32,260 nt of DNA from Oscillospiraceae bacterium. GTDB lineage: Bacteria; Bacillota; Clostridia; Oscillospirales; Acutalibacteraceae. Where the stretch lies: NCBI GenBank assembly GCA_009779995.1, contig WRDW01000022.1, forward strand, positions 1-32,260. Direction: 5' to 3'. Made by a program: the position numbers and the translations under genes. The notes beneath the pieces are model-generated. The model had not been told where the DNA came from and ran no database searches. It saw only the letters and a program-made list of their open reading frames with translations. This document shows, in pieces, positions 1-7,810 of the stretch; within the stretch, counting starts at the first letter, position 1; each line of letters starts with the position of its first letter.

Positions 1-108
1 AGAACCAGCGAGAAGCTCGATGAAGCGATTAAACATGTGTTCGATGCCCTCCCGCTTGCGTACATATCAAACTGGTTCGAACACTGTGGCTATATTGCTA
101 GTAACTAG
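1..108 (+). CDS. IS630-like transposase, C-terminal fragment (cut by window edge)
   Basis: Frame 1 is open from the first base to a TAG at 106-108 and gives 35 residues ending in ALPLAYISNWFEHCGYIASN. The Trp-Phe-x-His-Cys-Gly-Tyr ending resembles the C-termini of IS630/DDE_3-type transposases; this is from memory of the family. The 5' part lies outside the window, so it cannot be told whether the element is intact. The AT-rich 70 bases that follow hold two copies of CTATAATAA, which could belong to the element's end, but no terminal inverted repeat can be confirmed from one side. Confidence 0.5.
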   Translation, partial: RTSEKLDEAIKHVFDALPLAYISNWFEHCGYIASN

Positions 109-182
109 TGGAAGTGCTATAATAACAACCCCTTTCTATAATAAGTATAGCGCCTCATGATGTGAATGTCAACCTCAAATGG

Positions 183-214
183 AAAAAAATTACGGGCGGC
201 GCGCTGACCGCCCG
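183..214 (-). terminator. Rho-independent terminator of the minus-strand gene set
   Basis: Read on the minus strand, a 7-bp GC stem (CGGGCGG / CCGCCCG) with an 8-base loop is followed by TAATTTTTTT. It sits directly after the stop of the BNR-repeat gene and is the only clear terminator found for the minus-strand genes between 220 and 7646. Confidence 0.8.
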
Positions 215-219
215 CTTGG

Positions 220-1275
220 CTACAGTTCCTCATCAAACACCGTGGCCGCGATATAGCGCTCGCCCTCGGGGGTGTCGTTGTAGTAATACGCCACCACCAG
301 CTGGCCACGGGCGTTCTCCGCCATGCGCGGGTAGCCCAAATCCCAGCAGGCGGCGTCCTCGCGCAGGGCGCGCTCGGGGCCCCAGCTGCGGCCCTCGTCG
401 CGGGAGAAGCGGCAGCACATGCCGTAGGGCTCGCTGCGGCGGCCGTAGCAGAGGCACCACGCGCCGCCCTGCATCACAACCAGGGCGGGCGGGTTGCTGC
501 TGTTGCTGTCCGGCAGGATTTTCGCGACGAAGCGCCAGGTCTTGCCGTCATCGCCGGACTCGTACTGGGACATGTACCACTGCCGGAAGCCCAGCACGCG
601 CCGGGTCTGCCCGCGCACGAGCACGACCCAATCGCCGTTTTTGCGCCGCGCCGAGGCGGGCATGATCTCCCAGCCGGGGGGTTCGCCGCCCAGGCAGCCG
701 GCGAGCTCCCAATCGGAGCCGCCATTCGTCAATTTCGCGCAGACCACGCGGCCTTCATCGCCGTTCTCCTTCGTGACGGTGAGGAAGACCATCATCTCCG
801 AGGGCGAGAGCACGTGATAATCCGTGCGGGCGTTCACCCCCGTGAAGCCCATGGAGGGGATGCTGAACGGCCCCTGCCAGTGGTGCCCCCTGTCCAGGGA
901 GTACAGCCACCAGGAGGGCTTATCGGCCTCGGTGCCGGAGAGGGTGAAGCTGGCGCAGAAGTCCGGGTGGGCGAAATCAATCCCGCCGGGGCAGGGGAGT
1001 ATATCACTCGTTGAGACAGGCCCCTTGGTCTGGTCGGTGACATGCTTCACCGCCGGGCGCTCGATGCGCCAGGTCGCGCCGCCGTCCATGCTGCGGGCAA
1101 AGACCATGTAGCGCTCGCAGTCGGGCACCACGCTGTGGTGATCCTCCCAGACGTGGCTGTCCTCGCAGTCCTGGAAGGAGACGAGAATCTCGTCGCCCCA
1201 GCTCCAGCCGCCATGGTTGGCGGGCCAGCCCGCGTAGCGGCCATATTGCTTGTAGATGGTGTAATGCTGTTTCAT
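220..1275 (-). CDS. BNR/Asp-box repeat protein, sialidase-fold
   Basis: The 351-residue product is a probable six-bladed beta-propeller of the sialidase (neuraminidase) superfamily. Asp-box motifs of the S-x-D-x-G-x-x-W type are visible at residues 62-69 (SMDGGATW), 126-133 (SLDRGHHW), 240-247 (SGDDGKTW) and 291-298 (SRDEGRSW), with a degenerate one near 183-189. There is no signal peptide or membrane segment, so a cytoplasmic location is expected. The start is supported by CGGAGG seven bases upstream of the ATG. It is the last gene of the minus-strand set that begins with ceramidase-like genes and is followed by a terminator. Sialidase activity is not established: such propellers also occur in other glycoside hydrolases and in binding proteins. 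The context suggests action on an imported glycoside. Confidence 0.8.
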   Translation of the reverse strand: MKQHYTIYKQYGRYAGWPANHGGWSWGDEILVSFQDCEDSHVWEDHHSVVPDCERYMVFARSMDGGATWRIERPAVKHVTDQTKGPVSTSDILPCPGGIDFAHPDFCASFTLSGTEADKPSWWLYSLDRGHHWQGPFSIPSMGFTGVNARTDYHVLSPSEMMVFLTVTKENGDEGRVVCAKLTNGGSDWELAGCLGGEPPGWEIMPASARRKNGDWVVLVRGQTRRVLGFRQWYMSQYESGDDGKTWRFVAKILPDSNSSNPPALVVMQGGAWCLCYGRRSEPYGMCCRFSRDEGRSWGPERALREDAACWDLGYPRMAENARGQLVVAYYYNDTPEGERYIAATVFDEEL

Positions 1276-1310
1276 GCAATCCTCCGTTCTGTTGAACCTC
1301 TACACCACGG

Positions 1311-1338
1311 CCCCCCTACAGGGTCTCCGTAGGAGGGG
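1311..1338. repeat. Short CCCCTAC/GTAGG palindromic repeat
   Basis: CCCCCCTAC and GTAGGAGGGG form an imperfect hairpin in the 92-base gap between two minus-strand genes. It carries the CCCCTAC/GTAGGGG signature seen at several other gaps in this window. Confidence 0.5.
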
Positions 1339-1367
1339 CGTGTGCGCCGCATGGGGTTATTTGTGAT

Positions 1368-2252
1368 TTACCACTTGAAGTCGTAGAAGTGATAGTCGGC
1401 GATCACCTTGGCCGATGACGAACCGATGAACGTCCGCACGTCGATGATGTGGTCAAGCTTTACGCACTCGTCTGTCACGGGGTTGTAGGTCAGCACCGCC
1501 GTGCCCTTGAAGGTGCTGTAAGCGTTGTCGCGGGTCACGAAGGGGAGGCTCTGTGCGACCTCGAATACCTCCACGATGTCGATGACGTCGAAAATCTTCC
1601 CGTGCCAGCCGCTGATGGAGGCGGGGTTCGCCATATCGCGGATCGGGTCTTTTTCCTGGATTAACGTAATCGTAATCACATAGTTATCCCCGGATTTCAC
1701 GCAGGTGGCCGATTCGATCTTGCTCGTGTCCGTCAAAACACAGCCGACCTTGGCGCTGTCCGTGGGCATGGCGAACCACTTTGGGTGGTTTCCGGCGGTG
1801 TGCGTCCCCGGGCTCGACTGTTCATACGTCTCGGTAAACTGTTTCGCCAACCCGCTGACAGCGGCATACATGATGCCGTTCATGTCCACATTGCTCATGG
1901 TCTGCCAGTCATTGCTCGTATATGCCGGCGCATCGGTCTTGACCTTGTTGACCACCTTGGTGTAGGCCGCGAGGATTTCCGCCTTGCCCTGCGGCAGTGG
2001 AGGAACGACAACTGTGGTCGTCTCGCCCACCGAGGTCGTCTCGCCCTCTGTGGTCGGCTCTATCGATGTTTCGCCCTCGACGGTGGTCTCCCCCTCGACG
2101 GTGGTCTCGCCCTCGCCGGTGGTCTCCTCGGGGATGGTTGTCACCTCGGTGATTTCGCCCTCGCTGGTGTCGACGGGCTGCTTCGGGCCGCAGGCCGCGA
2201 AGAGCAGCGCCGCCGCCAGCAGCAGCGCCAGGATGGATAGCAGCTTTTTCAT
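1368..2252 (-). CDS. Lipoprotein with Thr/Glu-rich repeat linker
   Basis: The 294-residue protein starts with a lipoprotein signal peptide ending at lipobox FAAC (Cys21), so it should be anchored on the outer face of the cytoplasmic membrane. Residues about 30-85 are a low-complexity Thr/Glu linker with tandem EGETTV units, mirrored in the DNA by an 18-base unit repeated near 2072-2126. The remaining 200 residues form a globular domain I do not recognise. A Shine-Dalgarno AAAGGGG precedes the ATG. It lies between a ceramidase-like gene and the BNR-repeat gene in the same orientation, so it may work with them at the cell surface, for example in substrate capture. That role is inference. Confidence 0.75.
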   Translation of the reverse strand: MKKLLSILALLLAAALLFAACGPKQPVDTSEGEITEVTTIPEETTGEGETTVEGETTVEGETSIEPTTEGETTSVGETTTVVVPPLPQGKAEILAAYTKVVNKVKTDAPAYTSNDWQTMSNVDMNGIMYAAVSGLAKQFTETYEQSSPGTHTAGNHPKWFAMPTDSAKVGCVLTDTSKIESATCVKSGDNYVITITLIQEKDPIRDMANPASISGWHGKIFDVIDIVEVFEVAQSLPFVTRDNAYSTFKGTAVLTYNPVTDECVKLDHIIDVRTFIGSSSAKVIADYHFYDFKW

Positions 2253-2300
2253 TGTGGATACCCCTTTCGATAATGATTACTATACGCAATTTTTGTTTTC

Positions 2301-2326
2301 GGCGGGCCAAAGGCCCGCCGCCTACA
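2301..2326. repeat. GC-rich hairpin repeat with CCTACA end
   Basis: GGCGGGCC, a three-base loop AAA and GGCCCGCC are followed by GCCTACA. The hairpin lies between the lipoprotein gene and the ceramidase-like gene. No T-run follows it in the direction of transcription, so it fits the palindromic repeat family of this window better than a terminator. Confidence 0.5.
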
Positions 2327-2335
2327 AAACAATGC

Positions 2336-3784
2336 CTACGCCCTGATCCTCTCCAGCATGTCCTTCCAGGTGTCGGCGATCACCTGCGCCGCGTCCACGC
2401 CTACGCTCACGGTTTCTTCATAGTGCTTTCTGCCGTGCTGGTCGTGGGCGTTGACGAAGTAGGGGCGCTTGTCGTCCAGGAAGAAATCATTCGGCGGGAT
2501 GAGGTAGCCCAGCTCGTCGTCGCCCAGGCCGAACATGATCAAATCCGGGTCATTCGCGATCTCCAGCAGGGGCGTGGGGTTCATGGCGGAGCCGCCATTG
2601 GACGCCAGGTCCTCCTCCAGATAGCCGCCGTAGGCCAGCTCGGGGAACATCTCGCCCGGCACGGTGAGGATGCGCAGGTCGCCTATCTCAAAGTAGTTCA
2701 GCGCGGTTTTGGCGGAGAGCCCGAAGCGCCCCTTGCCGGTGGCCTGGAACTTCGCCGCGAGCACCTTCAGGATGCCGCCCAGCACCAGCAGCGTGTTGTC
2801 GCAGGCGAGGTAGATGTCCTGGCTCATGACACCGATCCTGGGCTCCAGCTTGTGCTCGTTTTCGACTGCAAGCGCAAGTTCGGCGATGCGGTGCCCGGCG
2901 ATCTCCGTGGCCTCCAGGTTGGGGACGTCCTCCTCGTGGGGATAGATCAGCCCGCCGATGAGCCCGTTGATGAAGATGACCTCGCCGCCGGTCTGCGCCT
3001 TGATGTCCTCCCGGAACCAGTAGACCCAGTCGGCGCTCATCTCCCGGTTCTTGCCGCCCATCATGCCGGGGTGGGCCGCGTAGTTGACGAGGTACACCGG
3101 CGCGCCGCCGTCAAAGGGGGCGAAGCGCAGGCGGGTGAGGATTTTGCTGTATACGATTGGCAGCCGGTAGTCGTCGTGGTAGCCCTCGGGCTCCTCGATC
3201 TGCCCGGCGTAGAGCTCGCCGCAGCGGCGGGTGTTGTAGGCCGTCTCGATGGCCTCGCAGATTTTGTCGTGCATCAGATCAATGAATTTCTTGTCCCGGC
3301 CGGATTTCGGCAGCTTGCCCCAGAGCCCGATGGTGTCGATCCCCGCGTGGTCGTGCGTGCCGAAGAAGTGCATCGCCCGGCAGCCGTGCCGCTTGGACCA
3401 CCCCGCCATGCGCTGCCGGATGACGTCGGCGTCGTAGCGCAAAAAGCCCACGCAGTCAATGCTTACCAGCACCAGCGCGCCCCGGCCCGCGTTGTCGTCG
3501 ATCCAGATGGCCGTGGCGCACTGGGGGTCGTGCATCCCGGTGATGGTCTTCGGCCCGTAGTAGCCCGCGATGTAGTAGCGCTCGCTGGCCACGTCGTCGG
3601 GCACCATCTCCTGCTTGGAGATCCCCACGGTGTAGTGCCCCGTCTTCGATTCCCCGGGCGGGATCCATTCCGCCTTGGGGATGGCGGGCGCGGGGCAGAG
3701 CTTCGCCTTGGTCTTGTAGTACGCCGCCGCCAGGTTTTCGATGGAGCCGACATACTTTTCGATCTGTTCGGTTACTTTTGCCAT
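2336..3784 (-). CDS. Neutral/alkaline ceramidase-fold protein, paralog 1 (divergent)
   Basis: The 482-residue protein matches the N-terminal catalytic domain of neutral/alkaline ceramidases and lacks the C-terminal domain of secreted ceramidases. Zinc-site motifs are recognisable: GTHDHAG (His144, His146), NYAAHPG (His238), VPGEMFPEL (Glu378) and DELGYLIPPND (Tyr427). The nucleophile motif of known ceramidases (G-D-V-S-P) reads G-L-I-Y-P here, with Tyr281 in the Ser position. It has no signal peptide, whereas known bacterial ceramidases are exported. CGGAGGTG lies just upstream of the ATG. It is the most divergent of three paralogs in this minus-strand set; the others have THCHA and GMITP motifs. 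The fold is fairly sure, but ceramidase activity is doubtful. Confidence 0.8.
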   Translation of the reverse strand: MAKVTEQIEKYVGSIENLAAAYYKTKAKLCPAPAIPKAEWIPPGESKTGHYTVGISKQEMVPDDVASERYYIAGYYGPKTITGMHDPQCATAIWIDDNAGRGALVLVSIDCVGFLRYDADVIRQRMAGWSKRHGCRAMHFFGTHDHAGIDTIGLWGKLPKSGRDKKFIDLMHDKICEAIETAYNTRRCGELYAGQIEEPEGYHDDYRLPIVYSKILTRLRFAPFDGGAPVYLVNYAAHPGMMGGKNREMSADWVYWFREDIKAQTGGEVIFINGLIGGLIYPHEEDVPNLEATEIAGHRIAELALAVENEHKLEPRIGVMSQDIYLACDNTLLVLGGILKVLAAKFQATGKGRFGLSAKTALNYFEIGDLRILTVPGEMFPELAYGGYLEEDLASNGGSAMNPTPLLEIANDPDLIMFGLGDDELGYLIPPNDFFLDDKRPYFVNAHDQHGRKHYEETVSVGVDAAQVIADTWKDMLERIRA

Positions 3785-3839
3785 GATTTCACCTCCGATG
3801 TAAATAAATATTTAATCAATTTCGTTCCGCGCATAATTC

Positions 3840-3858
3840 GGGAGGCAAGAAGCCTCCC
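3840..3858. repeat. GGGAGGC hairpin between ceramidase-like genes
   Basis: GGGAGGC and GCCTCCC flank a five-base loop, followed at 3884-3892 by CCCCTACAG. This again shows the CCCTACA signature of the dispersed palindromic repeats. There is no T-run, so termination is unlikely. Confidence 0.45.
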
Positions 3859-3886
3859 TTCGGTCGTGTCGCCTGTCGGCGAACCC

Positions 3887-5338
3887 CTACAGGCGTCCGA
3901 TAATCCCCAATATCCTCTCGAACGCCTGCGCCACACGCACAGCTGTCATCGGCCCGGCGGAGTTCGTCTCCTCGTAGTGCTTCCTGCCATGCCTGTCGAT
4001 GGGCTGCTTTACGAAAGGCTGCTCGTCGTCCAGCATGTAGTCGTTGGGCGGCAGGATGTAGCCCAGCTCGTCGCTGCCCAGGCCGAATACGATGAGGCCA
4101 GGGTCGTCCGCCAGTTCCCGCAGGGGCAGGGGATTTTTCTCCGGGCCGCCCATGGAGGCCTCCTCCGTGGGGAGATACCCGCCAAGCTGCAATTCCGGGA
4201 ACAATTCCCCCGGCACGGTGAGAATATGCACGTCGCCGATTTCGATATAATTCATCTCGGTCAAGACCGAAATGCCCAGCGGGCCCTCGCCGGTGGCGTG
4301 GCGCTCCCGGGGCAGCAGGCCGATGAGCCCGCCCAGCATGAAGAGCACATTGGCCAGCTCGATGTAGAAATCCTGCCGGATCAGGTTCACCAGGGGGACG
4401 AGCTCGCGCTCGGTTTCGATGCGCATGGCCGCCTTGGCGATCTCCTCCCCGGCCCATTGGCAGGATTCGAGGAAGTCCTCCGGGTTGATCTCCATGGGGG
4501 TAATCATGCCACCAATCGCGCCATTGAAATAAATCACCTTCGCGCCGCGCTCGGCCTCGATCTTCTCCCGCAGGAAGTGCACGTAGTCCGCGCTGACGGC
4601 CCGGTTGCGCTGGTCCATCACCTCGGGGTGCGCGGCGAAATTCAGCAGCCAGGTCTCCTTCGAGCCATCGTCAGGCGCGAAGCGCAATCTTGTCAGCGTC
4701 TTGCAAAAGACCTCCGGGGGGCGAATGTCTTTTTGGATGCCATCGGCCTCTATGCTCCCGGCATAGAGCCTGCCGTTTTTGCGTGAAGCCCAGGCCTGCT
4801 CGGCGGCGATGGAGGCCGCCCAATACAGGCGCTCCATGAAGGCCGGGTCGCGCCCGCTTGCGGGGAAGCGCCCGTAGATACCCATGGTATCCGGCCCGGC
4901 GTGGCAGTGGGTGGAGAACACGTTCACCGCACGGCACCCCGTTCTTTCGCAGAAATTCGCCAGCCGTTTGCGAATGACCAGCATGTCGTCCCGCAGCAGG
5001 CCCACGCAGTCCAGGGAGAGCAGCAGCAGCGCGCCGCGTCCCGTGTTGTCGTCGATGTAAATCGCGCCGGCGCGGATGTCGCTGTGGATGCTCGTCGCGG
5101 GCCGGTTCGTGCCGTAGCCCGCCAGCCAGCAGGGCTTCTCCTTGATTTCATCGATTGTAGGCGTGAAGGGCGCGCTGCCGAAGCCCACGGTGTAATATGG
5201 CCCCGGCGTATCCAGCGCGTCCCAAACGCCGTCGGGCAGGGGCGGCGGGGGCTTCACCCTCGCCTTGCGCTTGTAGTGCGCCGCAACGGCCTTCTGCATC
5301 CTCGGCAATTGCTTTGCTATGCTGTCCATGATGTCCAT
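3887..5338 (-). CDS. Neutral/alkaline ceramidase-fold protein, paralog 2
   Basis: The 483-residue protein is of the neutral/alkaline ceramidase N-terminal domain family. Visible motifs are STHCHAGPDTMG (His144, His146), NFAAHPEV (His237), VPGELFPEL (Glu378) and DELGYILPPND (Tyr427), matching the family's zinc ligands. At the nucleophile position GDVSP of ceramidases becomes GMITP, placing Thr280 where Ser is expected. No signal peptide is present. The frame extends to a GTG at 5350, but that GTG overlaps the Shine-Dalgarno sequence GAGGTG, so the ATG at 5338 is the better start. It is closer to paralog 3 than to paralog 1. Neighbours are a lipoprotein upstream and paralog 1 downstream on the same strand. 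The substrate is unknown. Confidence 0.8.
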   Translation of the reverse strand: MDIMDSIAKQLPRMQKAVAAHYKRKARVKPPPPLPDGVWDALDTPGPYYTVGFGSAPFTPTIDEIKEKPCWLAGYGTNRPATSIHSDIRAGAIYIDDNTGRGALLLLSLDCVGLLRDDMLVIRKRLANFCERTGCRAVNVFSTHCHAGPDTMGIYGRFPASGRDPAFMERLYWAASIAAEQAWASRKNGRLYAGSIEADGIQKDIRPPEVFCKTLTRLRFAPDDGSKETWLLNFAAHPEVMDQRNRAVSADYVHFLREKIEAERGAKVIYFNGAIGGMITPMEINPEDFLESCQWAGEEIAKAAMRIETERELVPLVNLIRQDFYIELANVLFMLGGLIGLLPRERHATGEGPLGISVLTEMNYIEIGDVHILTVPGELFPELQLGGYLPTEEASMGGPEKNPLPLRELADDPGLIVFGLGSDELGYILPPNDYMLDDEQPFVKQPIDRHGRKHYEETNSAGPMTAVRVAQAFERILGIIGRL

Positions 5339-5401
5339 AGGATAGCTCACCTCTTCGGGAGACGCACAGCCGTGAGCCTCTACATTTTTTGTGCGAAGTC
5401 A

Positions 5402-6175
5402 CTAATCAAATGCAAGATAGCCGTCATACCAATAGACGTTGATTTCGATCAATTTGCCATTGGAAAATGAATAGAATACCGAGCCGGTTTGGCTAGCTAT
5501 GTTGAAAATTTCATCGTCTGTGTATTCTATAATCTCATCCGGTCTGTATGCATAGAATAATCGTGTTATGCCCTCAGATTCCCGTTCGGAGCCTGCGAAA
5601 CCACCGTAGGCGGCAATCACTTTTTCTTTGCTGTCGCCGATCTTGATTCCTCTGATGAAATCAATCTTGTTGTCAGTGATCTTCGTCGAATACGGTTTAA
5701 TCCTTACGATTTTATCCCGCGATGTTACAGGGAATTCGGGCGCTTCACGCCATTCCATAGTGTAATTTTCCTCAGTGTCAAACGAGAGGCCTTCATCTCT
5801 TGAAACAAGGTCAAAAGAAACACCTTCGAATGCGGCGATCAAAGCAAAGTGTCCGCTGCTTATGCTAAAAATGGTTCCGAATAGTTTAACCGGCTCCCCG
5901 AAAACCGCCACCAGCTCGTTGACCGAAAACGGGCCTGGGCCAAACTTGCTGTCTATTTCTGAATAAGAAAACACTTTATATTCTTCCTTGTTGGTGGTCG
6001 CTTCTTCTGTAATCTCTTCTTCAGTGGTTTCTTCTTCAGTGGTAGATTCAGCAGTTGTTACGGTTTGCGATGGTTCCGAAGGTGCTTCGGGTTCGGACAC
6101 ATTACAACCCTCAGCGAAAAAAATCAATCCCGCCAGCAGACAAACCGCCAGCAAAACAGAGAGAATTTTTTTCAT
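5402..6175 (-). CDS. Lipoprotein with Thr/Glu linker, AT-richer than neighbours
   Basis: The 257-residue product has a signal peptide ending in FAEGC (Cys24), an imperfect lipobox, then an Ser/Pro/Thr/Glu linker to about residue 65 with EETTEEEITEE-type repeats. The mature part contains GIKIGDSKEKVIAAYGG, a motif style seen in small alpha/beta lipoprotein domains of Clostridia, and an earlier region FSVNELVAVFGEP that may be a second half-repeat. AAGGAG lies nine bases before the ATG at 6175; an in-frame ATG at 6184 is too close to it. The gene sits between ceramidase-like paralogs 2 and 3 and is visibly richer in A/T than they are, so it may have a separate origin. No specific function is recognised. 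Confidence 0.7.
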   Translation of the reverse strand: MKKILSVLLAVCLLAGLIFFAEGCNVSEPEAPSEPSQTVTTAESTTEEETTEEEITEEATTNKEEYKVFSYSEIDSKFGPGPFSVNELVAVFGEPVKLFGTIFSISSGHFALIAAFEGVSFDLVSRDEGLSFDTEENYTMEWREAPEFPVTSRDKIVRIKPYSTKITDNKIDFIRGIKIGDSKEKVIAAYGGFAGSERESEGITRLFYAYRPDEIIEYTDDEIFNIASQTGSVFYSFSNGKLIEINVYWYDGYLAFD

Positions 6176-6209
6176 GAGCAACATCTCCTTTGTAGTTTTT
6201 TTTGGTGCG

Positions 6210-7646
6210 TCAGCCCTTAAAATTCACCACACGCATCATCTGCGCAAAATTCTCAGCGATAATCTTCGCGGCGTTGGGCCCGGTGGAGTTGGTCTCCTCG
6301 TAGTGCCTGCGCCCGCCGTGGTCGGTGGCCCGCTCCAGGAAGGGGAGCTTTTCGTCCAGGATGAAGTCGTTGGGCGGGATGATATAGCCCAGTTCGTCGT
6401 TGGCCAGGCCGAAGATGATGAGGTCGGGGTCGTTCGCGATCTCCCGCAGAGGCTTGGGGTTGAGCTCCGGCCCGCCGACAGCGGCGACGTCCGCCTCCAA
6501 ATAGCCGCCGTAGGCCAGCTCGGGGAAGAGCTCGCCGGGCAGCATCAGGATATTGACGCCGTCGATGCTCATGTAGTTCATCTCGGTCTTCATGGTGACG
6601 TAGAGCGGGCCGTCCTTGCTGGGGAAGCGCTCGCGCGGCATGACCTTCAGCAGCCCGCACAGGGCGAAGACCAAGTTCTGGACTTCGATATAGAATTCCT
6701 TCCGGATGAGGCCGATGACGGGCGACAGCTTGCGCTCGTTCGTGATGGACATGGCCGCCTCGGCGGTTTTGATGCCCGCGACTTCCGAGGACTTGGTGGA
6801 TTCCCCGAAGCCCTCCACAACCGTCGGCGTGATCATGCCGCCGATCGCGCCGTTGAAGTAGATGACCTGCGCGCCGCGGTCCTTTTCGAGCTTGTCGCGC
6901 ATCCAGTGCACATAGTCGGCGCTCAGTTCCACGTTCTTGCTGCCCAGCACCTCGGGGTGGTTCTCGAATTTTAGTATGTAAATTTCTTTTCCCCCATCGC
7001 GGGGCGCGAAGCGCAGGCGGGTCAATTTATTTTCAAATACCTCCGGCAGGCGCTTATCCTGCTGAATGCCCTCGGTGGCGATGCTCCCGGCGTAGAGGTC
7101 GCCGTCTTTGCGCCTGGCGTAGGCGGCCTCGGCGGCCTGCTTGATGGCTTCAAACAGCAGCGCGAAGAAGTAGGGGTCGCGCCCCGTCTTCGGCAGCGGT
7201 CCCCAGAAGCCCATGGTATCGATGCTGGCGTGGCAGTGGGTGGACATGACGTGAACCGCCCGGCAGCCGGTGGTCCGGCAGAAGGGCCGCAGCATCGCGC
7301 GGATTTTCTCCACGTCGTTGTTCATGATGCCCACGCAGTCCACGGAGACCAGCAGGACGCCGCCGCGGCCCGAATTGTCGTCCAGCCACAGCGCCGTGGC
7401 GTAGACGGGGTTGAGGATGCCCTGGATGGGCTTGAAGAAGCCGTAGCCGGCCATGTAATACTTGTGGGTGAGCAGATTGGGCGGCGTGATGTTCGCCTTG
7501 GCCAGGCCCGCCGTGAAAAAATCAGAGCGAGCTTGGTCAGGGCAGTCCCACACGGGCTGCGCCAGGGGCGGCGGCCTGTAATTGATGGAACGCAGCTTGA
7601 AGGGCGTGGACAGCGCCTTTTCCAGCGCCTTGAGGGAATAGTGCAT
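6210..7646 (-). CDS. Neutral/alkaline ceramidase-fold protein, paralog 3 (first gene of the set)
   Basis: The 478-residue protein has the same ceramidase-type fold. Motifs are STHCHASIDTMG (His137, His139), KFENHPEV (His230), LPGELFPEL (Glu372) and DELGYIIPPND (Tyr421). The nucleophile motif is GMITP, with Thr273 in place of Ser. There is no signal peptide. GGAGG at 7655-7659 sits eight bases before the ATG, and a consensus promoter lies just upstream (7696-7724), so this is the promoter-proximal gene of the minus-strand set. Transcription diverges from three GPH-type symporters. I infer an intracellular zinc hydrolase acting on an imported amide- or ester-bearing compound; the reaction itself cannot be read from sequence. 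Confidence 0.8.
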   Translation of the reverse strand: MHYSLKALEKALSTPFKLRSINYRPPPLAQPVWDCPDQARSDFFTAGLAKANITPPNLLTHKYYMAGYGFFKPIQGILNPVYATALWLDDNSGRGGVLLVSVDCVGIMNNDVEKIRAMLRPFCRTTGCRAVHVMSTHCHASIDTMGFWGPLPKTGRDPYFFALLFEAIKQAAEAAYARRKDGDLYAGSIATEGIQQDKRLPEVFENKLTRLRFAPRDGGKEIYILKFENHPEVLGSKNVELSADYVHWMRDKLEKDRGAQVIYFNGAIGGMITPTVVEGFGESTKSSEVAGIKTAEAAMSITNERKLSPVIGLIRKEFYIEVQNLVFALCGLLKVMPRERFPSKDGPLYVTMKTEMNYMSIDGVNILMLPGELFPELAYGGYLEADVAAVGGPELNPKPLREIANDPDLIIFGLANDELGYIIPPNDFILDEKLPFLERATDHGGRRHYEETNSTGPNAAKIIAENFAQMMRVVNFKG

Positions 7647-7695
7647 GAGCTTTACCTCCGCCTGTCAATAAATTTTGGGACATTGCGCTTTATCC

Positions 7696-7724
7696 ATTGT
7701 ACCAGCACGGGGCGGCAAAGTCAA
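7696..7724 (-). promoter_or_regulatory. Sigma-A promoter of the minus-strand ceramidase-like gene set
   Basis: On the minus strand TTGACT (7719-7724) and TACAAT (7696-7701) are separated by exactly 17 bases. The first start codon follows about 50 bases downstream, at 7646. Confidence 0.8.
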
Positions 7725-7757
7725 GGGAAATCAAGTGCGTTTCATGATTTTTCTTGA
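7721..7757. promoter_or_regulatory. Candidate shared operator between divergent promoters
   Basis: TCAAGGGAAATCA (7721-7733) and TGATTTTTCTTGA (7745-7757) are inverted copies matching at 11 of 13 positions around an 11-base spacer. The outer ends overlap both -35 boxes, so a dimeric regulator bound here could control both gene sets together. Part of the symmetry is forced by the facing TTGAC boxes; the AAATCA/TGATTT part is not. No regulator gene is present in the window next to this locus. Confidence 0.5.
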
Positions 7758-7782
7758 CGAACCGGGTGTGGGCATGTATAAT
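7754..7782 (+). promoter_or_regulatory. Sigma-A promoter of the symporter/amidohydrolase operon
   Basis: TTGACG (7754-7759), a 17-base spacer and a perfect TATAAT (7777-7782) precede the first symporter start at 7811 by about 28 bases, which leaves a short untranslated leader. Confidence 0.85.
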
Positions 7783-7810
7783 AGATAAAATGAACAGAAG
7801 AGGTGCAATT

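Noticed and set aside
2045-2126. Tandem 18-base repeats as a regulatory element
   Set aside because: They are in frame and encode the Thr/Glu linker of the lipoprotein.
2252-4786. Plus-strand open frame of 844 codons
   Set aside because: It lies antisense to two ceramidase-fold genes whose protein motifs are clear; its composition (Val/Gly/Asp/His rich, no domains) is typical of the mirror frame of GC-rich genes.
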